64,000 nt of DNA from Flavobacterium sp. CG_23.5 (lineage in GTDB: Bacteria; Bacteroidota; Bacteroidia; Flavobacteriales; Flavobacteriaceae): contig NZ_JAGGNA010000001.1 of the NCBI RefSeq assembly GCF_017875765.1, positions 1,751,001 to 1,815,000 of the forward strand, read 5' to 3'. Of the stretch, positions 1-8,915 are shown piece after piece. The notes under the pieces were generated by a model. That model was not told the DNA's origin. It searched no databases and saw only the letters and a list, made by a program, of their open reading frames with translations. The first letter of the stretch is position 1, and every line of letters starts with the position of its first letter. A program made the position numbers and the translations under genes.

Positions 1-675
1 TTCTTCTAAAATTGATTTTGCTTTTTCAGGTTCTTTCATTTTGTTTTTATACAAATTCGCAAGCATTTGATAGCCCACTTTTGAATTCCCTACTGCAATT
101 CCCTTTTTATATTGTTGTTCAGCTACCGCATATCTTTTAAAATATTCATCAATATGCCCCTTAGACAAATAACCGTCTACCGGAGAAAGTCGGAATAATT
201 CATTTGAATATTTTATAGCTTTAGATTGGCTTCCGCCCACGATTCCAGGTAACTGAATATAGAGTTCTATTAATGCCCAACGTGCTTCAATATGCTTTGG
301 ATTTAGCACAATTGCCTTTTCAAATGCTCCTTTAACCTCATCAATCATGCCTAGGGCTTTAAACTTATTTGATTCCTTGGCTTTCATCCCTAAGGCTCCA
401 CCATATTTATAATGATAATTGGCTTCTGATGGTTTTAACTGGACAAGTTTTTTATAATAAATGATAGTCTTATCCCAAGATTTATTTCGACCTGCAATGT
501 CTCCTAAATATTCAATAGTTTTTAAATCCGCAGGATTCGTTTTCAAAACAGTTTCAAAGACAGCTTGCGCCTGTTCAAATTTATTTTCTTTGAATAATTT
601 TTCTGCTTTATCGAAATTGGATTGAGACCAAATGGAGTTAGAATACATTAGCAGAACTAAAAATAAGTATTTCAT
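1..675 (-). CDS. TPR-repeat secreted protein (partial, C-terminus beyond left edge)
   Basis: An open frame runs from an ATG at 675 to the window edge without a stop, giving 225 visible residues. The N-terminus (MKYLFLVLLMYSNSIWSQ) is a signal peptide, so the protein is probably periplasmic or envelope-attached. The rest consists of tetratricopeptide-like helical pairs with spaced A/Y/G positions and the usual 'LxPxxxxAxxxLG' cadence, for example around residues 20-55 and 75-130. TPR arrays mediate protein-protein contacts, and nothing here shows a specific partner. The downstream end is missing, so a further domain cannot be excluded. The frame is read clearly from the sequence; the function is only the generic TPR role. 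Confidence 0.75.
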   Translation of the reverse strand, partial: MKYLFLVLLMYSNSIWSQSNFDKAEKLFKENKFEQAQAVFETVLKTNPADLKTIEYLGDIAGRNKSWDKTIIYYKKLVQLKPSEANYHYKYGGALGMKAKESNKFKALGMIDEVKGAFEKAIVLNPKHIEARWALIELYIQLPGIVGGSQSKAIKYSNELFRLSPVDGYLSKGHIDEYFKRYAVAEQQYKKGIAVGNSKVGYQMLANLYKNKMKEPEKAKSILEE

Positions 676-870
676 GATAGTGCATTTAAATTGTCATTTG
701 TTTTATAACTATGCCAAAAATAAGAAATTTAAAATCAATATATTCTAAAAAGAATTTGAAGAAATCTTGTGGTATATGAACCAGTCAATTTAAACAACAT
801 AAATTATAACAACTTTGAACTAAAATATTCATTAAAAATATCAATTAAAAGAAAATTTGAAATCGTATTT

Positions 871-890
871 TTAACTAATTTAGTAGTTAA
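871..890. repeat. Small inverted repeat upstream of the BON-LysM gene
   Basis: TTAACTA (871-877) and TAGTTAA (884-890) form a perfect 7-bp inverted repeat with a 6-nt loop, 20 bp before the start codon at 911. It could be an operator or mRNA leader hairpin for the BON-LysM gene, or simply chance in A+T-rich DNA. No -7 box of the TAnnTTTG type is obvious beside it. Confidence 0.3.
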
Positions 891-910
891 TTAATTTAAA
901 AATCAAAACA

Positions 911-1369
911 ATGGGACTATTATCATTTATTAAAGGCGCTGGGGCGAAATTATTTGGAAAAAAAGAAGAAGATGCTCCTGCTGCGGAAAAAGAAGCATTG
1001 AAAGCAAATGTTTTATTAGCACATGTTCAATCTTTAAAATTGCCTTTCAAAAATTTAAAAGTTTATTTACAAGAGGAAAAGGTTACACTGAAAGGAGAAG
1101 TTGACAAACAAGTTGATGCTGAAAAAATTGCTCTAGCTGTGGGTAATGTAGAAGGAGTTTCTGAGGTGGATAATCAGATGGAAGTTGCAATCAAAGAACC
1201 AGAAGCAAAATACCATACAGTAGTTGAAGGTGATTGGTTGTCAAAAATTGCAAAGACATATTATGGAGATGCCAATAAATTTAATGTGATTTTTGAGGCA
1301 AACAAACCGATGCTTTCCGATCCAGACAAAATATATCCCGGTCAAGTTTTGAGAATACCAAATTTGTAA
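911..1369 (+). CDS. kbp: BON-LysM protein, Kbp/YgaU family (potassium-binding protein)
   Basis: The 152-aa protein starts MGLLSFIKGAGAKLFG, closely resembling the start of E. coli YgaU/Kbp, and has no signal peptide. A BON domain spans about residues 30-95, ending in the typical 'VxGVxxVxNQ'-like stretch. A LysM domain spans about 100-150 (YHTVVEGDWLSKIA ... YPGQVLRIPNL). The length matches the family (about 150 aa). In E. coli this cytoplasmic protein binds K+ and is needed for normal growth under high K+. That role is inferred here by similarity. The gene stands alone, converges on obg, and shares a terminator with it. Confidence 0.82.
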   Translation: MGLLSFIKGAGAKLFGKKEEDAPAAEKEALKANVLLAHVQSLKLPFKNLKVYLQEEKVTLKGEVDKQVDAEKIALAVGNVEGVSEVDNQMEVAIKEPEAKYHTVVEGDWLSKIAKTYYGDANKFNVIFEANKPMLSDPDKIYPGQVLRIPNL

Positions 1370-1383
1370 TTAATATTAATAAA

Positions 1384-1413
1384 AAAAGGGCTTCAAAAAT
1401 TCGAAGCCCTTTT
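1384..1413. terminator. Bidirectional terminator between kbp-like gene and obg
   Basis: AAAAGGGCTTC (1384-1394) pairs with GAAGCCCTTTT (1403-1413). The A-run on one side and T-run on the other let it work for both convergent genes. Confidence 0.85.
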
Positions 1414-1441
1414 CTATAAAATATAGTACCATTAAACCATT

Positions 1442-2443
1442 TTAGTCATTCAACATTTTCCATAATTTATCTTTCAATTCTGTCAATCCTTGTTGGGCAA
1501 CAGATGAGATAAACATATAGGGAATACCTTTAAAAGCCACATCTAATTCTGATTTCAGTTCTACTTTCAATTCATCATCCAGCATATCACATTTAGAAAT
1601 AACAACCATACGCTCTTTATCGAGCATTTCAGGATTGTATTTAGTCAATTCATTTACTAAAATATCATATTCTGCTTTAATGTCTGGTGCGTCAACTGGA
1701 ACTAAAAACAACAAAGTTGAATTACGTTCAATGTGACGTAGGAAATAATGTCCAAGACCTTTTCCTTCGGCAGCGCCTTCAATAATTCCAGGAATATCGG
1801 CGATTACAAAAGACTGAAAATCGCGGTACGCTACAATCCCAAGATTAGGTTTCAAGGTTGTAAATGGATAATCAGCAATTTTTGGCTTAGCAGAAGTCAA
1901 CACAGATAATAAAGTTGATTTCCCAGCATTAGGAAAACCTACCAAACCTACGTCAGCTAGCACTTTTAGCTCCAATATCACGTCCATTTCTGCACCTGGT
2001 AATCCAGGTTGAGAGTATCTAGGCGTTTGGTTTGTAGAACTTCTAAAATGCCAGTTTCCTAAACCTCCCTTTCCTCCTCTTGAAAGTATTTGTTTTTCAC
2101 CATCTTCGGTGATTTCAAATAATATTTCTCCAGTTTCTTTATCTTTTACAACTGTTCCTAACGGAACTTCGATGTATTTATCATCACCATCGGCACCTGT
2201 ACTTCTGTCTCCACTTCCATCGCCTCCGTTACCAGCTTTTATATGACGCGCAAATTTTAGGTGAAACAATGTCCAAAGACCTTTGTTTCCCACTAAAAAA
2301 ACATGACCTCCACGTCCACCATCTCCACCATCCGGACCTCCTTTTTCAATAAATTTTTCTCTATGCAAATGCGTAGATCCTTTTCCTCCTTTTCCAGAAG
2401 AAACATATATTTTAACGTAATCTACAAAATTCCCTTCAGTCAT
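1442..2443 (-). CDS. obg: GTPase Obg/CgtA
   Basis: This 333-aa GTPase acts in late 50S ribosome assembly and stress control. The glycine-rich Obg fold occupies about residues 6-160 ([29 protein letters not shown]). The G domain follows: P-loop GFPNAGKST (169-177), G3 DIPG (216-219), G4 SKCD (283-286) and G5 around SSV (313). The G4 motif has Ser where many GTPases have Asn. The protein ends soon after the G domain, so it lacks the extra C-terminal OCT domain of some Obg proteins. It is the last gene of the minus-strand run hpt-adk-CorC-obg and ends in a shared terminator. Confidence 0.95.
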   Translation of the reverse strand: MTEGNFVDYVKIYVSSGKGGKGSTHLHREKFIEKGGPDGGDGGRGGHVFLVGNKGLWTLFHLKFARHIKAGNGGDGSGDRSTGADGDDKYIEVPLGTVVKDKETGEILFEITEDGEKQILSRGGKGGLGNWHFRSSTNQTPRYSQPGLPGAEMDVILELKVLADVGLVGFPNAGKSTLLSVLTSAKPKIADYPFTTLKPNLGIVAYRDFQSFVIADIPGIIEGAAEGKGLGHYFLRHIERNSTLLFLVPVDAPDIKAEYDILVNELTKYNPEMLDKERMVVISKCDMLDDELKVELKSELDVAFKGIPYMFISSVAQQGLTELKDKLWKMLND

Positions 2444-2515
2444 CTTTTCTAATATTCAATTTTCAACTACAACATTCAAAACTCATTTTGAGCTCCTTAA
2501 TCCTGTAAACTATTT

Positions 2516-3790
2516 TTACATTTGTAATGCTTTCACCATTACTTTATCAATCTTCACGCCATCCATATCGATCACTTCCAACTCAAATTTTTGCCAAATC
2601 AGCTTTTCGCCTTGTTTTGGAATATGAGAAAGTTCCGTCATTATTAAACCGCTTACCGTTGTCACTTCATAATCACTTATCAATTCATCTAACTCAAAAT
2701 ATGTCAAGAAATCATGTAATGAATAGTGCCCATCTACTAACCAAGTGCCATCTTCTCTCTCAACTAATTGAAAGTCATCTTTATAAAAGTCCGAAGCATC
2801 CCCTACCAAAGCTTCCAGGATATCATTCAAAGTAATTACACCTTGAAAAACACCATATTCATCTGAGACAAATGCATAATGAATCCCTGTTTTCTTGAAG
2901 TTTTCAAGAGCGATATAAGCAGTTGTTTGCTCCATCATAAAAGGCGCTTCCGTCATTATATCTGCCAAATTGAAATTCTCATTTTCAAAATGGGCGAAAA
3001 TATTTTTTAGGTTTACCACTCCAACAATATCATCGTAATTATCTCCATAAACCGGATAAATGGAATGTAGCTCTTTTAGCATAAATTCTTTAACCTGATT
3101 CTTATCAGAATGCAATGGTAAAAATACCACCGATTTTCTATGAGTCATTAAAGAATTAATTTTTCTATCGCCAATATGAAAAACACGCTCTACAATATCT
3201 TGCTCTATTTCCTGTACTTCCCCGCCTTCAGTACCTTCTTTGATAATAGCCTTTATTTCTTCCTCGGTTACTTTTCCGTCTGCTGTGGGTTTTATTTTTA
3301 GAACATTTAATAAAAATTCCGTTGAATGTGTCAACAACCAAATAAATGGTGCGGTGACAATCGAAACGATTTTCATAGGTAACGCCACAGCTTTAGCAAT
3401 GGCTTCCGGATGATTTAAACCTATTCTTTTAGGCAACAATTCCCCTAAAACTAATGAGAAAAAAGTTAAAATCACAACTACAATTCCTACCGCTACAGTA
3501 TGCGCATAAGGAGTTAGTATTTCAAATCCTTTTACAAAATTTTCTACATTTATTGTTATTTTATCACCGCTATATATACCCGTAAGAATTCCTATTAGGG
3601 TTATTCCTATTTGTACAGTTGATAAAAATTTATTTGGTGAATTGGCCAAATCCAATGCGATTTTCGCACTTTTATTTCCTTTTTTGGCAGCAGTTTCTAA
3701 TCTATTCTTTCTCGCCGAAATCAATGCGATTTCAGACATGGAGAAAACTCCGTTTAACAGTATTAGAAAAAATATTATTAGTATTTCCAT
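2516..3790 (-). CDS. CNNM/CorC (HlyC/CorC) family membrane protein
   Basis: This 424-aa inner-membrane protein begins with a CNNM (DUF21) transmembrane domain at about residues 1-180 (MEILIIFFLILLNGVFSMSE, then helices near 60-80, 100-130 and 145-165). A pair of CBS domains lies at about 205-335 and a CorC_HlyC domain at about 340-420. The family is linked to Mg2+/Co2+ efflux or tolerance; the old 'hemolysin' label is historical. Flavobacterial GldE belongs to the same family, but nothing here (no adjacent gldD) supports that name. It lies between adk and obg. Its upstream gap to adk is filled by a repeat element, so the two may be separate transcripts. Confidence 0.88.
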   Translation of the reverse strand: MEILIIFFLILLNGVFSMSEIALISARKNRLETAAKKGNKSAKIALDLANSPNKFLSTVQIGITLIGILTGIYSGDKITINVENFVKGFEILTPYAHTVAVGIVVVILTFFSLVLGELLPKRIGLNHPEAIAKAVALPMKIVSIVTAPFIWLLTHSTEFLLNVLKIKPTADGKVTEEEIKAIIKEGTEGGEVQEIEQDIVERVFHIGDRKINSLMTHRKSVVFLPLHSDKNQVKEFMLKELHSIYPVYGDNYDDIVGVVNLKNIFAHFENENFNLADIMTEAPFMMEQTTAYIALENFKKTGIHYAFVSDEYGVFQGVITLNDILEALVGDASDFYKDDFQLVEREDGTWLVDGHYSLHDFLTYFELDELISDYEVTTVSGLIMTELSHIPKQGEKLIWQKFELEVIDMDGVKIDKVMVKALQM

Positions 3791-3800
3791 GTTTTTTTTT

Positions 3801-3957
3801 AGCCCAGATGGTAGTGAAAAGCCCGCAGCCTATATAACTTATTTTTCTTGACAGAAAAGAGCGACCAGAGGAAGCACCTTTTATGGCTTAGAAAAATAGT
3901 TTTTTAAGCGAGTCCCGAAAATTATCGGGATTGTAACGTACAACTGGAAATTGCTCC
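3801..3957 (+). repeat. Dispersed intergenic repeat, copy A
   Basis: This roughly 157-bp non-coding element fills the adk-CorC gap. It begins AGCCCAGATGGTAGTGAAAA and ends AACTGGAAATTGCTCC at 3957. Its reverse complement matches the element at 20153-20296 at both ends (AGGAGC...CCAG near one end, AAGCCC...ATCTGGGCT at the other). It also shares the 13-mer AGTGAAAAGCCCG (3813-3825) with the element at 53926-54075. An internal hairpin (TCCCGA / TCGGGA) lies near 3913-3930. The element abuts the adk stop codon TAG (complement of 3957-3959), whose last two bases belong to the repeat terminus. Confidence 0.7.
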
Positions 3958-4529
3958 TATAAATTATCAATAACGGCACTTAACCGTTCAGTGATTTCTT
4001 GAATAGTTCCTATTCCGTTGACGGTGTGAAACTTTCCTTGTTGTTCATAATACCCCATTAAAGGAGCCGTTTTTTCATTGTATTCCTGGTAACGATTTCT
4101 TATTTTATCTTCATCTTGATCGTCTATTCTACCACTTGTTTTTCCTCTTTCCAATAATCTTTGGATTAAGATTTCATCATCGGCTTCGAGTGCTACTGTT
4201 GCAGCAACTTTAGATCCAATTGTAGTAAGAAACGCATCTAAGTCTTCGGCTTGTGAAATTGTTCTTGGGTAACCGTCAAATAAAATTCCATTTGTATCTG
4301 GATGTTTATTTACCTCATCAATAAGCATTTTAGTAGTCAATTCATCAGGCACTAAATCGCCCGAATCCATGTAGACTCTTGCTTGCTTCCCTAATTCAGT
4401 ATCGTTTTTCAAATTAAAACGAAATACATCACCAGTGGATATGTGCGTTAATTTGTATTTCTCTTTTAAAAACTCTGCTTGAGTTCCTTTTCCTGCTCCT
4501 GGCTTTCCAAATAAAACAATGTTGATCAT
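3957..4529 (-). CDS. adk: Adenylate kinase
   Basis: The 190-aa enzyme interconverts ATP + AMP and 2 ADP in the cytoplasm. The P-loop reads GKPGAGKGT (8-16); AMP-binding residues follow in THISTGDVFR (29-38), and FDGYPRT lies near 84-90. The LID region is the short, zinc-free type (RGKTSGRIDDQDEDK), which accounts for the compact length. The start ATG at 4529 follows the hpt stop by 15 nt, so hpt and adk are likely one transcript. The stop codon abuts a dispersed repeat element. Confidence 0.95.
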   Translation of the reverse strand: MINIVLFGKPGAGKGTQAEFLKEKYKLTHISTGDVFRFNLKNDTELGKQARVYMDSGDLVPDELTTKMLIDEVNKHPDTNGILFDGYPRTISQAEDLDAFLTTIGSKVAATVALEADDEILIQRLLERGKTSGRIDDQDEDKIRNRYQEYNEKTAPLMGYYEQQGKFHTVNGIGTIQEITERLSAVIDNL

Positions 4530-4544
4530 AATGTTGTTGGGTAG

Positions 4545-5075
4545 TTATTCTTTTAGTTTATATACTTCGGGTAAATTTCTTCCTAATCCATTATAGTCCA
4601 AACCATAACCAACAATAAATTTATTTGGAATTCTAATTCCAACGTAATCTATCTTGACATCTTTTGTATATGCTTCTGGTTTAAAAAAAAGTGTTGCTAT
4701 TTTAAAATGTTTTACATTTTGTTTTTTGAACAATTCTTTCAATTCAACTACTGTATTTCCAGTGTCTACAATATCTTCGATAATTACGACAGTGCGTCCG
4801 GTCAAATCTTGGTTCAATCCTATCAATTGTTTCACCTCTTCAGTTGACGAAGTCCCTTCATAGGAAGCCATTTTTATGAAAGATACTTCACATGGTTTTT
4901 TATACAATTTCATGAAATCAGAAACGACCATGAAAGCGCCATTCAAAACGCCAACAAACACCGGCGTTTCATCAAAAAAATCATCTTCTATTTGAGCAAC
5001 CATTTTTGCTATTGCAAACTCAATTTCTTTAGCGGAAATAAACGGAACAAATTGTTTATCGTGAAGTTGTATCAT
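4545..5075 (-). CDS. hpt: Hypoxanthine phosphoribosyltransferase
   Basis: This is a purine-salvage enzyme joining hypoxanthine (and usually guanine) to PRPP. The PRPP loop VVIIEDIVDTGNTV is clear, and the base-binding end (DYVGIRIPNKFIVGYGLDY) has the expected K/V-D pattern. I place the start at the ATG at 5073-5075, giving 176 aa (MIQLHDKQFVPF...). The frame extends 17 codons further upstream, but that extension (MSNPNSVSLHI...) is unlike the family and would run into the promoter region. It forms a unit with adk, 15 nt downstream. Confidence 0.93.
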   Translation of the reverse strand: MIQLHDKQFVPFISAKEIEFAIAKMVAQIEDDFFDETPVFVGVLNGAFMVVSDFMKLYKKPCEVSFIKMASYEGTSSTEEVKQLIGLNQDLTGRTVVIIEDIVDTGNTVVELKELFKKQNVKHFKIATLFFKPEAYTKDVKIDYVGIRIPNKFIVGYGLDYNGLGRNLPEVYKLKE

Positions 5076-5342
5076 TATTATCCTATTTAAAATAATGTGC
5101 AAAGATACAGAATTCGGATTTGACAATTGCTAATTGGACATTAATTTGTAATTAGCTTATTGAATGCACAAATTATCTTAATAACGCAATTATAAAATCT
5201 GTATCCGAAACCCTAAAAAAAACATATAATCTACTAAAAAACAATCAGTTAGACGACTATTACAATCTGTTAATCGAAAAAATAGTGTATCAAATTTATT
5301 TATTCCTAACTTTAAGTATAGGATAATGAAAATCGTATAATT

Positions 5343-6995
5343 ATGGCTTCACTAAATCCAAATACCACAGTTTTAGGTGTAAAAAACGCTAAACATTTGT
5401 TGCGAAGAGCAACTTTTGTTTACACCAAGGCCTTGATAGACCAATATTCAAAGCTCGCCCCCAGCCAAGCGCTAGATCTATTATTGGTTGATAAACCCCT
5501 CGCGTTAAACCTACCGTATGACCCTTTGCCAACCACTGCTCCAGATGGTTTTTGGACCGAATCCGCAAATTTACCGACCTCAATTGCTAACCAATATGGT
5601 AAAGGTGTACTTGTAGCTGGTTGGTGGTGGTATAATGCCATAAATACTCCCACATTAAAATTTAAACTTTCTCATTTTCTATCTACCCGTTTTACAGTAA
5701 TAAAAAACGAACAGGTTTTTGGATCTTCCACCGAATTCTACGATTACATCCGATTGCTTTTATTTTATTCCTATGGGAATTATAAAAAGTTAGCAAAAAA
5801 GATGACACTCAATAATTCTATGCTTTGTTTTTTGAATAATACTTCAAATGTGAAAAGTTCTCCAAATGAAAATTATGCCCGCGAGTTTCTAGAATTATTC
5901 ACTATTGGGAAAGGAGCACAAGTTACACCCGGAAATTACACGAATTATACCGAATCAGATATTGTGCAGACAGCAAGAATATTAACGGGATTCAAAAGAA
6001 AATCCGACAGATCTCTAATTGATTCTGAAACTGGAATTCCAAAAGGGTACAATCAATTCTCAGATCACAATACCAGTCCTAAAACATTTAGTAGTGCTTT
6101 TAACAACAAAATAATTACTTCTTCAAGTGATGCTTCTTCGATGGATACCGAATTAGACAATTACATTGAGATGGTTTTTGACCAATCGGCTACAGCAAAA
6201 AATATTTGCAGAAAATTATATACTTATTTCGTTAAAAGCAACATTTCGTCAGAAGTAGAAAACGACATTATAAATCCATTAGCACAAGACCTTTACAACA
6301 ATGGATATGAAATTGTTCCAATTATTAGAAAATTATTAGAAAGCCAACATTTTTACGATTTAGATGATAGTATCACAACTGATGAAATTATAGGTGGAAT
6401 AATAAAATCTCCCCTTCAGCAATTATCAGAAATATGCACGTATTTAAAAGCCGCAATTCCAGATCCTACTTCGAATCCATTAAATTTCTATAATGTTTTT
6501 TGGTGGTATTTCGTCAACAATACCTTTTTTGTGCGTTCCAATATGATTCTATTTGAACCTGAAAATGTTGCCGGACATGCTGCCTATTATCAAGCTCCTG
6601 CTTTTGATAAAACTTGGATTTCATCTTCAACCTTAATTGCAAAATACAGATTAGGAGAATCTTTACTCGACGGAGTAAATAGGATCAGTGGTAATAGTAA
6701 TATTGCTGTTAAAATAAACATTTCAGATGTCTTAAAAAACACTGGAATCGTATCAAATCCTTCGAACCCTCTTACATTAACTTCCGAACTGTGCAACGCA
6801 CTTTTCGCCCAAGAAACAGACAGTGATCGTATTAACTACTTTATGAATTCTTTCCTCCTGCAAGGTCTATCTAATTATTATTGGACTGAAGCGTGGAATA
6901 ACTTTATTAGCACCAATAATAACTCAGTAGTCGAGTCTCGATTAAAGCTGTTAGTAACCAAAATATTAAGAGCCCCCGAATCTCAAATGTTTTAG
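5343..6995 (+). CDS. DUF1800 family protein
   Basis: This 550-aa protein belongs to the DUF1800 family, whose biochemical function is not established. Family signs are the N-terminal 'AKHLLRRATF' helix, the 'NYAREFLELFTIG' segment (about residues 178-190), 'VQTARILTGF' shortly after, and 'NICRKLYTYFV' near 290. The C-terminus is ILRAPESQMF, like the usual 'SPEFQ' family ending. No signal peptide or sorting tail is visible, which is odd because its partner gene downstream encodes an exported protein. DUF1800 and DUF1501 genes are often neighbours. The 162-nt gap to the DUF1501 gene holds degenerate copies of this gene's own 3' end. Confidence 0.85.
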   Translation: MASLNPNTTVLGVKNAKHLLRRATFVYTKALIDQYSKLAPSQALDLLLVDKPLALNLPYDPLPTTAPDGFWTESANLPTSIANQYGKGVLVAGWWWYNAINTPTLKFKLSHFLSTRFTVIKNEQVFGSSTEFYDYIRLLLFYSYGNYKKLAKKMTLNNSMLCFLNNTSNVKSSPNENYAREFLELFTIGKGAQVTPGNYTNYTESDIVQTARILTGFKRKSDRSLIDSETGIPKGYNQFSDHNTSPKTFSSAFNNKIITSSSDASSMDTELDNYIEMVFDQSATAKNICRKLYTYFVKSNISSEVENDIINPLAQDLYNNGYEIVPIIRKLLESQHFYDLDDSITTDEIIGGIIKSPLQQLSEICTYLKAAIPDPTSNPLNFYNVFWWYFVNNTFFVRSNMILFEPENVAGHAAYYQAPAFDKTWISSSTLIAKYRLGESLLDGVNRISGNSNIAVKINISDVLKNTGIVSNPSNPLTLTSELCNALFAQETDSDRINYFMNSFLLQGLSNYYWTEAWNNFISTNNNSVVESRLKLLVTKILRAPESQMF

Positions 6996-7123
6996 TATTA
7001 TTTAAAAAATTTATTATTATCCAAAATATTTAAGAGAATTTAAACCTTAAATACATTTGGTATTACCCAACAATTCATATAGCGTACAAGATATTAGGAG
7101 ACCCCAAATCTCGACTGTTTTAG
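6955..7123 (+). repeat. Degenerate duplications of the 3' end of the DUF1800 gene
   Basis: The last 33 bases of the DUF1800 gene, including its TAG stop (6963-6995), recur at 7091-7123 with 28 of 33 positions identical and again end in TAG. The second copy would read ILGDPKSRLF-stop against ILRAPESQMF-stop in the gene. A third, shorter match to CCAAAATATTAAGAG (from 6958) lies at 7021-7035 with one extra T. The pattern suggests tandem duplication of the gene end followed by decay, or the stub of a lost DUF1800 paralogue. Confidence 0.6.
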
Positions 7124-7157
7124 TTTAATTCATTTAATTCCAAAAACAACAAATATC

Positions 7158-8801
7158 ATGAAAAGAAGAAATTTTATTAAACTAACTTCAACTGCTAGCG
7201 TACTTTCATTGTTACCCACAGAAGTGTTTGCTCTTTTCAAATCAGCAGGTATGACATCCTGCCCTGATCCCAGCTCAAAAAAAATAGTTTTAATTCAATT
7301 AGCTGGGGCTAATGATGGACTAAACACCATTGTACCCATCAATCAGTATGATACTTATGCGACGTTGCGTCCTAACATTAAACTTAATAACGTTGGAATG
7401 ACAAATGGCATCATTAATCTTGATTCAACTTTGGCATTAACCGATCAAGTAGGATTACACCCTTCCCTTATAGGATTCAAAAGCTTATATGACAAAGGAT
7501 TTATGAGAATCATTCAAGGCGTTGGCTATCCTGCCCAAGACAAATCTCATTTCAAATCAACTGATTTATGGTTGACAGGAGGAGATGGCACCATGGCTAA
7601 CAATAATTTAGATAGCGGATGGACGGGACGTTTTCTTGAGAATTACTATGCTGAATTTTTAAATTCAAATTTCCCTTTAGGAATTCAACTTGGCAGTAGC
7701 GATAATTCATTAGGTTTTCATGGAGAAGTCGAACATGGTATGTCTTTAAACATTAGTGGACAGGATTTATCTGGATTTTATTCTGTGGTGAATGGTTTAG
7801 GCGGTCAACCGCCAGCAAACATACCCGATTCCGAATATGGAGGATTAATTCAATATATCATTAACAATGATGCTTCTACAAATGCTTATGCGCAGACTAT
7901 TTCCAGCTCCTTTAATTCAGGCTCTAATTCATTAACATATCCTAACACTAGCTTATCCAATCAGTTAAAAACAGTCGCACGATTTATTTCAGGTGGCCTT
8001 CAGACCAAAGTCTATTTAGTTAAAGTTGGCGGATTTGACACTCATGACATGCAAGTAGCTGCAAATAATACTACTCATCTAGGCAATCATGCCACTCTTT
8101 TGACTCAAATTTCAGAGGCAATTAACACTTTCATCACGGACTTGAATAATCAGAACATGGCCAATGATGTTGTAGCAGTTACCTTTTCAGAATTTGGGAG
8201 AAAAGCGGGAGAAAATGCAAGCTTAGGCACGGATCACGGAGAAATTGCCCCGATGTTTGTTTTTGGGAGCGCCATAAATCCTGGAATCTCCGGGACAAAT
8301 ATTAATTTATCTGAAGCCGTTTTGGCAAATAACTATCAAGTTCGAACCGTTCAGCATGACAACAGAAGAGTTTTTAGTACAATTCTTCAAGATTGGTTTG
8401 GAGCAAGCAACCAAACATTAGATTTGACTTTTTACAATCAAACCACTAATACCGGCTTTTCAAATAATAAAATAGCGGATTTAATCAAAACTCAAAATAT
8501 AGTTAATTCAACCTGTTATACTGACAAGTTACTTTCTGTCAACGAATTCAAAAATACCTATGAAGTTATCGTTTATCCAAATCCAACTTCGGAACTGATT
8601 ACCATTAATTCGCCAAACAACAATGATATTTATTCGGTTTCTATTTACTCAATAGACGGAAAATTTATTGGAAAATATAAAAATCCTTTAAACGGCAGTC
8701 AGCTTTCAATCAATGTTGAAAATCTATCGACAGGATTTTATAATTTAAAAATCGAGACCACCAACGGGAATTTTTCCAAAAAAGTAATTGTGAGAAGATA
8801 A
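7158..8801 (+). CDS. DUF1501 family exported protein with T9SS type A sorting domain
   Basis: The 547-aa protein begins MKRRNFIKLTSTASVLSLL, a twin-arginine-like signal (RR then FIKL) followed by a hydrophobic run and an A-x-A-like region near EVFA. The DUF1501 domain occupies about residues 40-440, with 'IVLIQLAGANDGLNT', 'GGFDTHDMQ', 'FSEFGRK' and 'GTDHGEIAPMFVFG'; the fold is related to the alkaline phosphatase/sulfatase superfamily, and the substrate is unknown. The last 80 or so residues (VYPNPTSELI ... SKKVIVRR) are a type A T9SS tail for transfer to the cell surface. It likely forms a pair with the DUF1800 gene upstream. Confidence 0.87.
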   Translation: MKRRNFIKLTSTASVLSLLPTEVFALFKSAGMTSCPDPSSKKIVLIQLAGANDGLNTIVPINQYDTYATLRPNIKLNNVGMTNGIINLDSTLALTDQVGLHPSLIGFKSLYDKGFMRIIQGVGYPAQDKSHFKSTDLWLTGGDGTMANNNLDSGWTGRFLENYYAEFLNSNFPLGIQLGSSDNSLGFHGEVEHGMSLNISGQDLSGFYSVVNGLGGQPPANIPDSEYGGLIQYIINNDASTNAYAQTISSSFNSGSNSLTYPNTSLSNQLKTVARFISGGLQTKVYLVKVGGFDTHDMQVAANNTTHLGNHATLLTQISEAINTFITDLNNQNMANDVVAVTFSEFGRKAGENASLGTDHGEIAPMFVFGSAINPGISGTNINLSEAVLANNYQVRTVQHDNRRVFSTILQDWFGASNQTLDLTFYNQTTNTGFSNNKIADLIKTQNIVNSTCYTDKLLSVNEFKNTYEVIVYPNPTSELITINSPNNNDIYSVSIYSIDGKFIGKYKNPLNGSQLSINVENLSTGFYNLKIETTNGNFSKKVIVRR

Positions 8802-8872
8802 TATTCGAAATACTGAAATACTTATCCGACCATTTTACAACTCGTATTTTTTTATTATTACTCATTTAAAAG

Positions 8873-8880
8873 TATCTTTG
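8873..8880 (+). promoter_or_regulatory. Probable -7 box of purK
   Basis: TATCTTTG matches the Bacteroidetes -7 consensus TAnnTTTG and lies 35 bp before the purK start. No clear TTG -33 element is seen at the usual distance. Confidence 0.55.
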
Positions 8881-8915
8881 TAAAATCAATTTTACAGATA
8901 AATTTCAATACAACG

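Noticed and set aside
5389..5653. Antisense frames opposite the DUF1800 gene start
   Set aside because: Short, fully overlapped by a well-supported gene, and without recognisable features.
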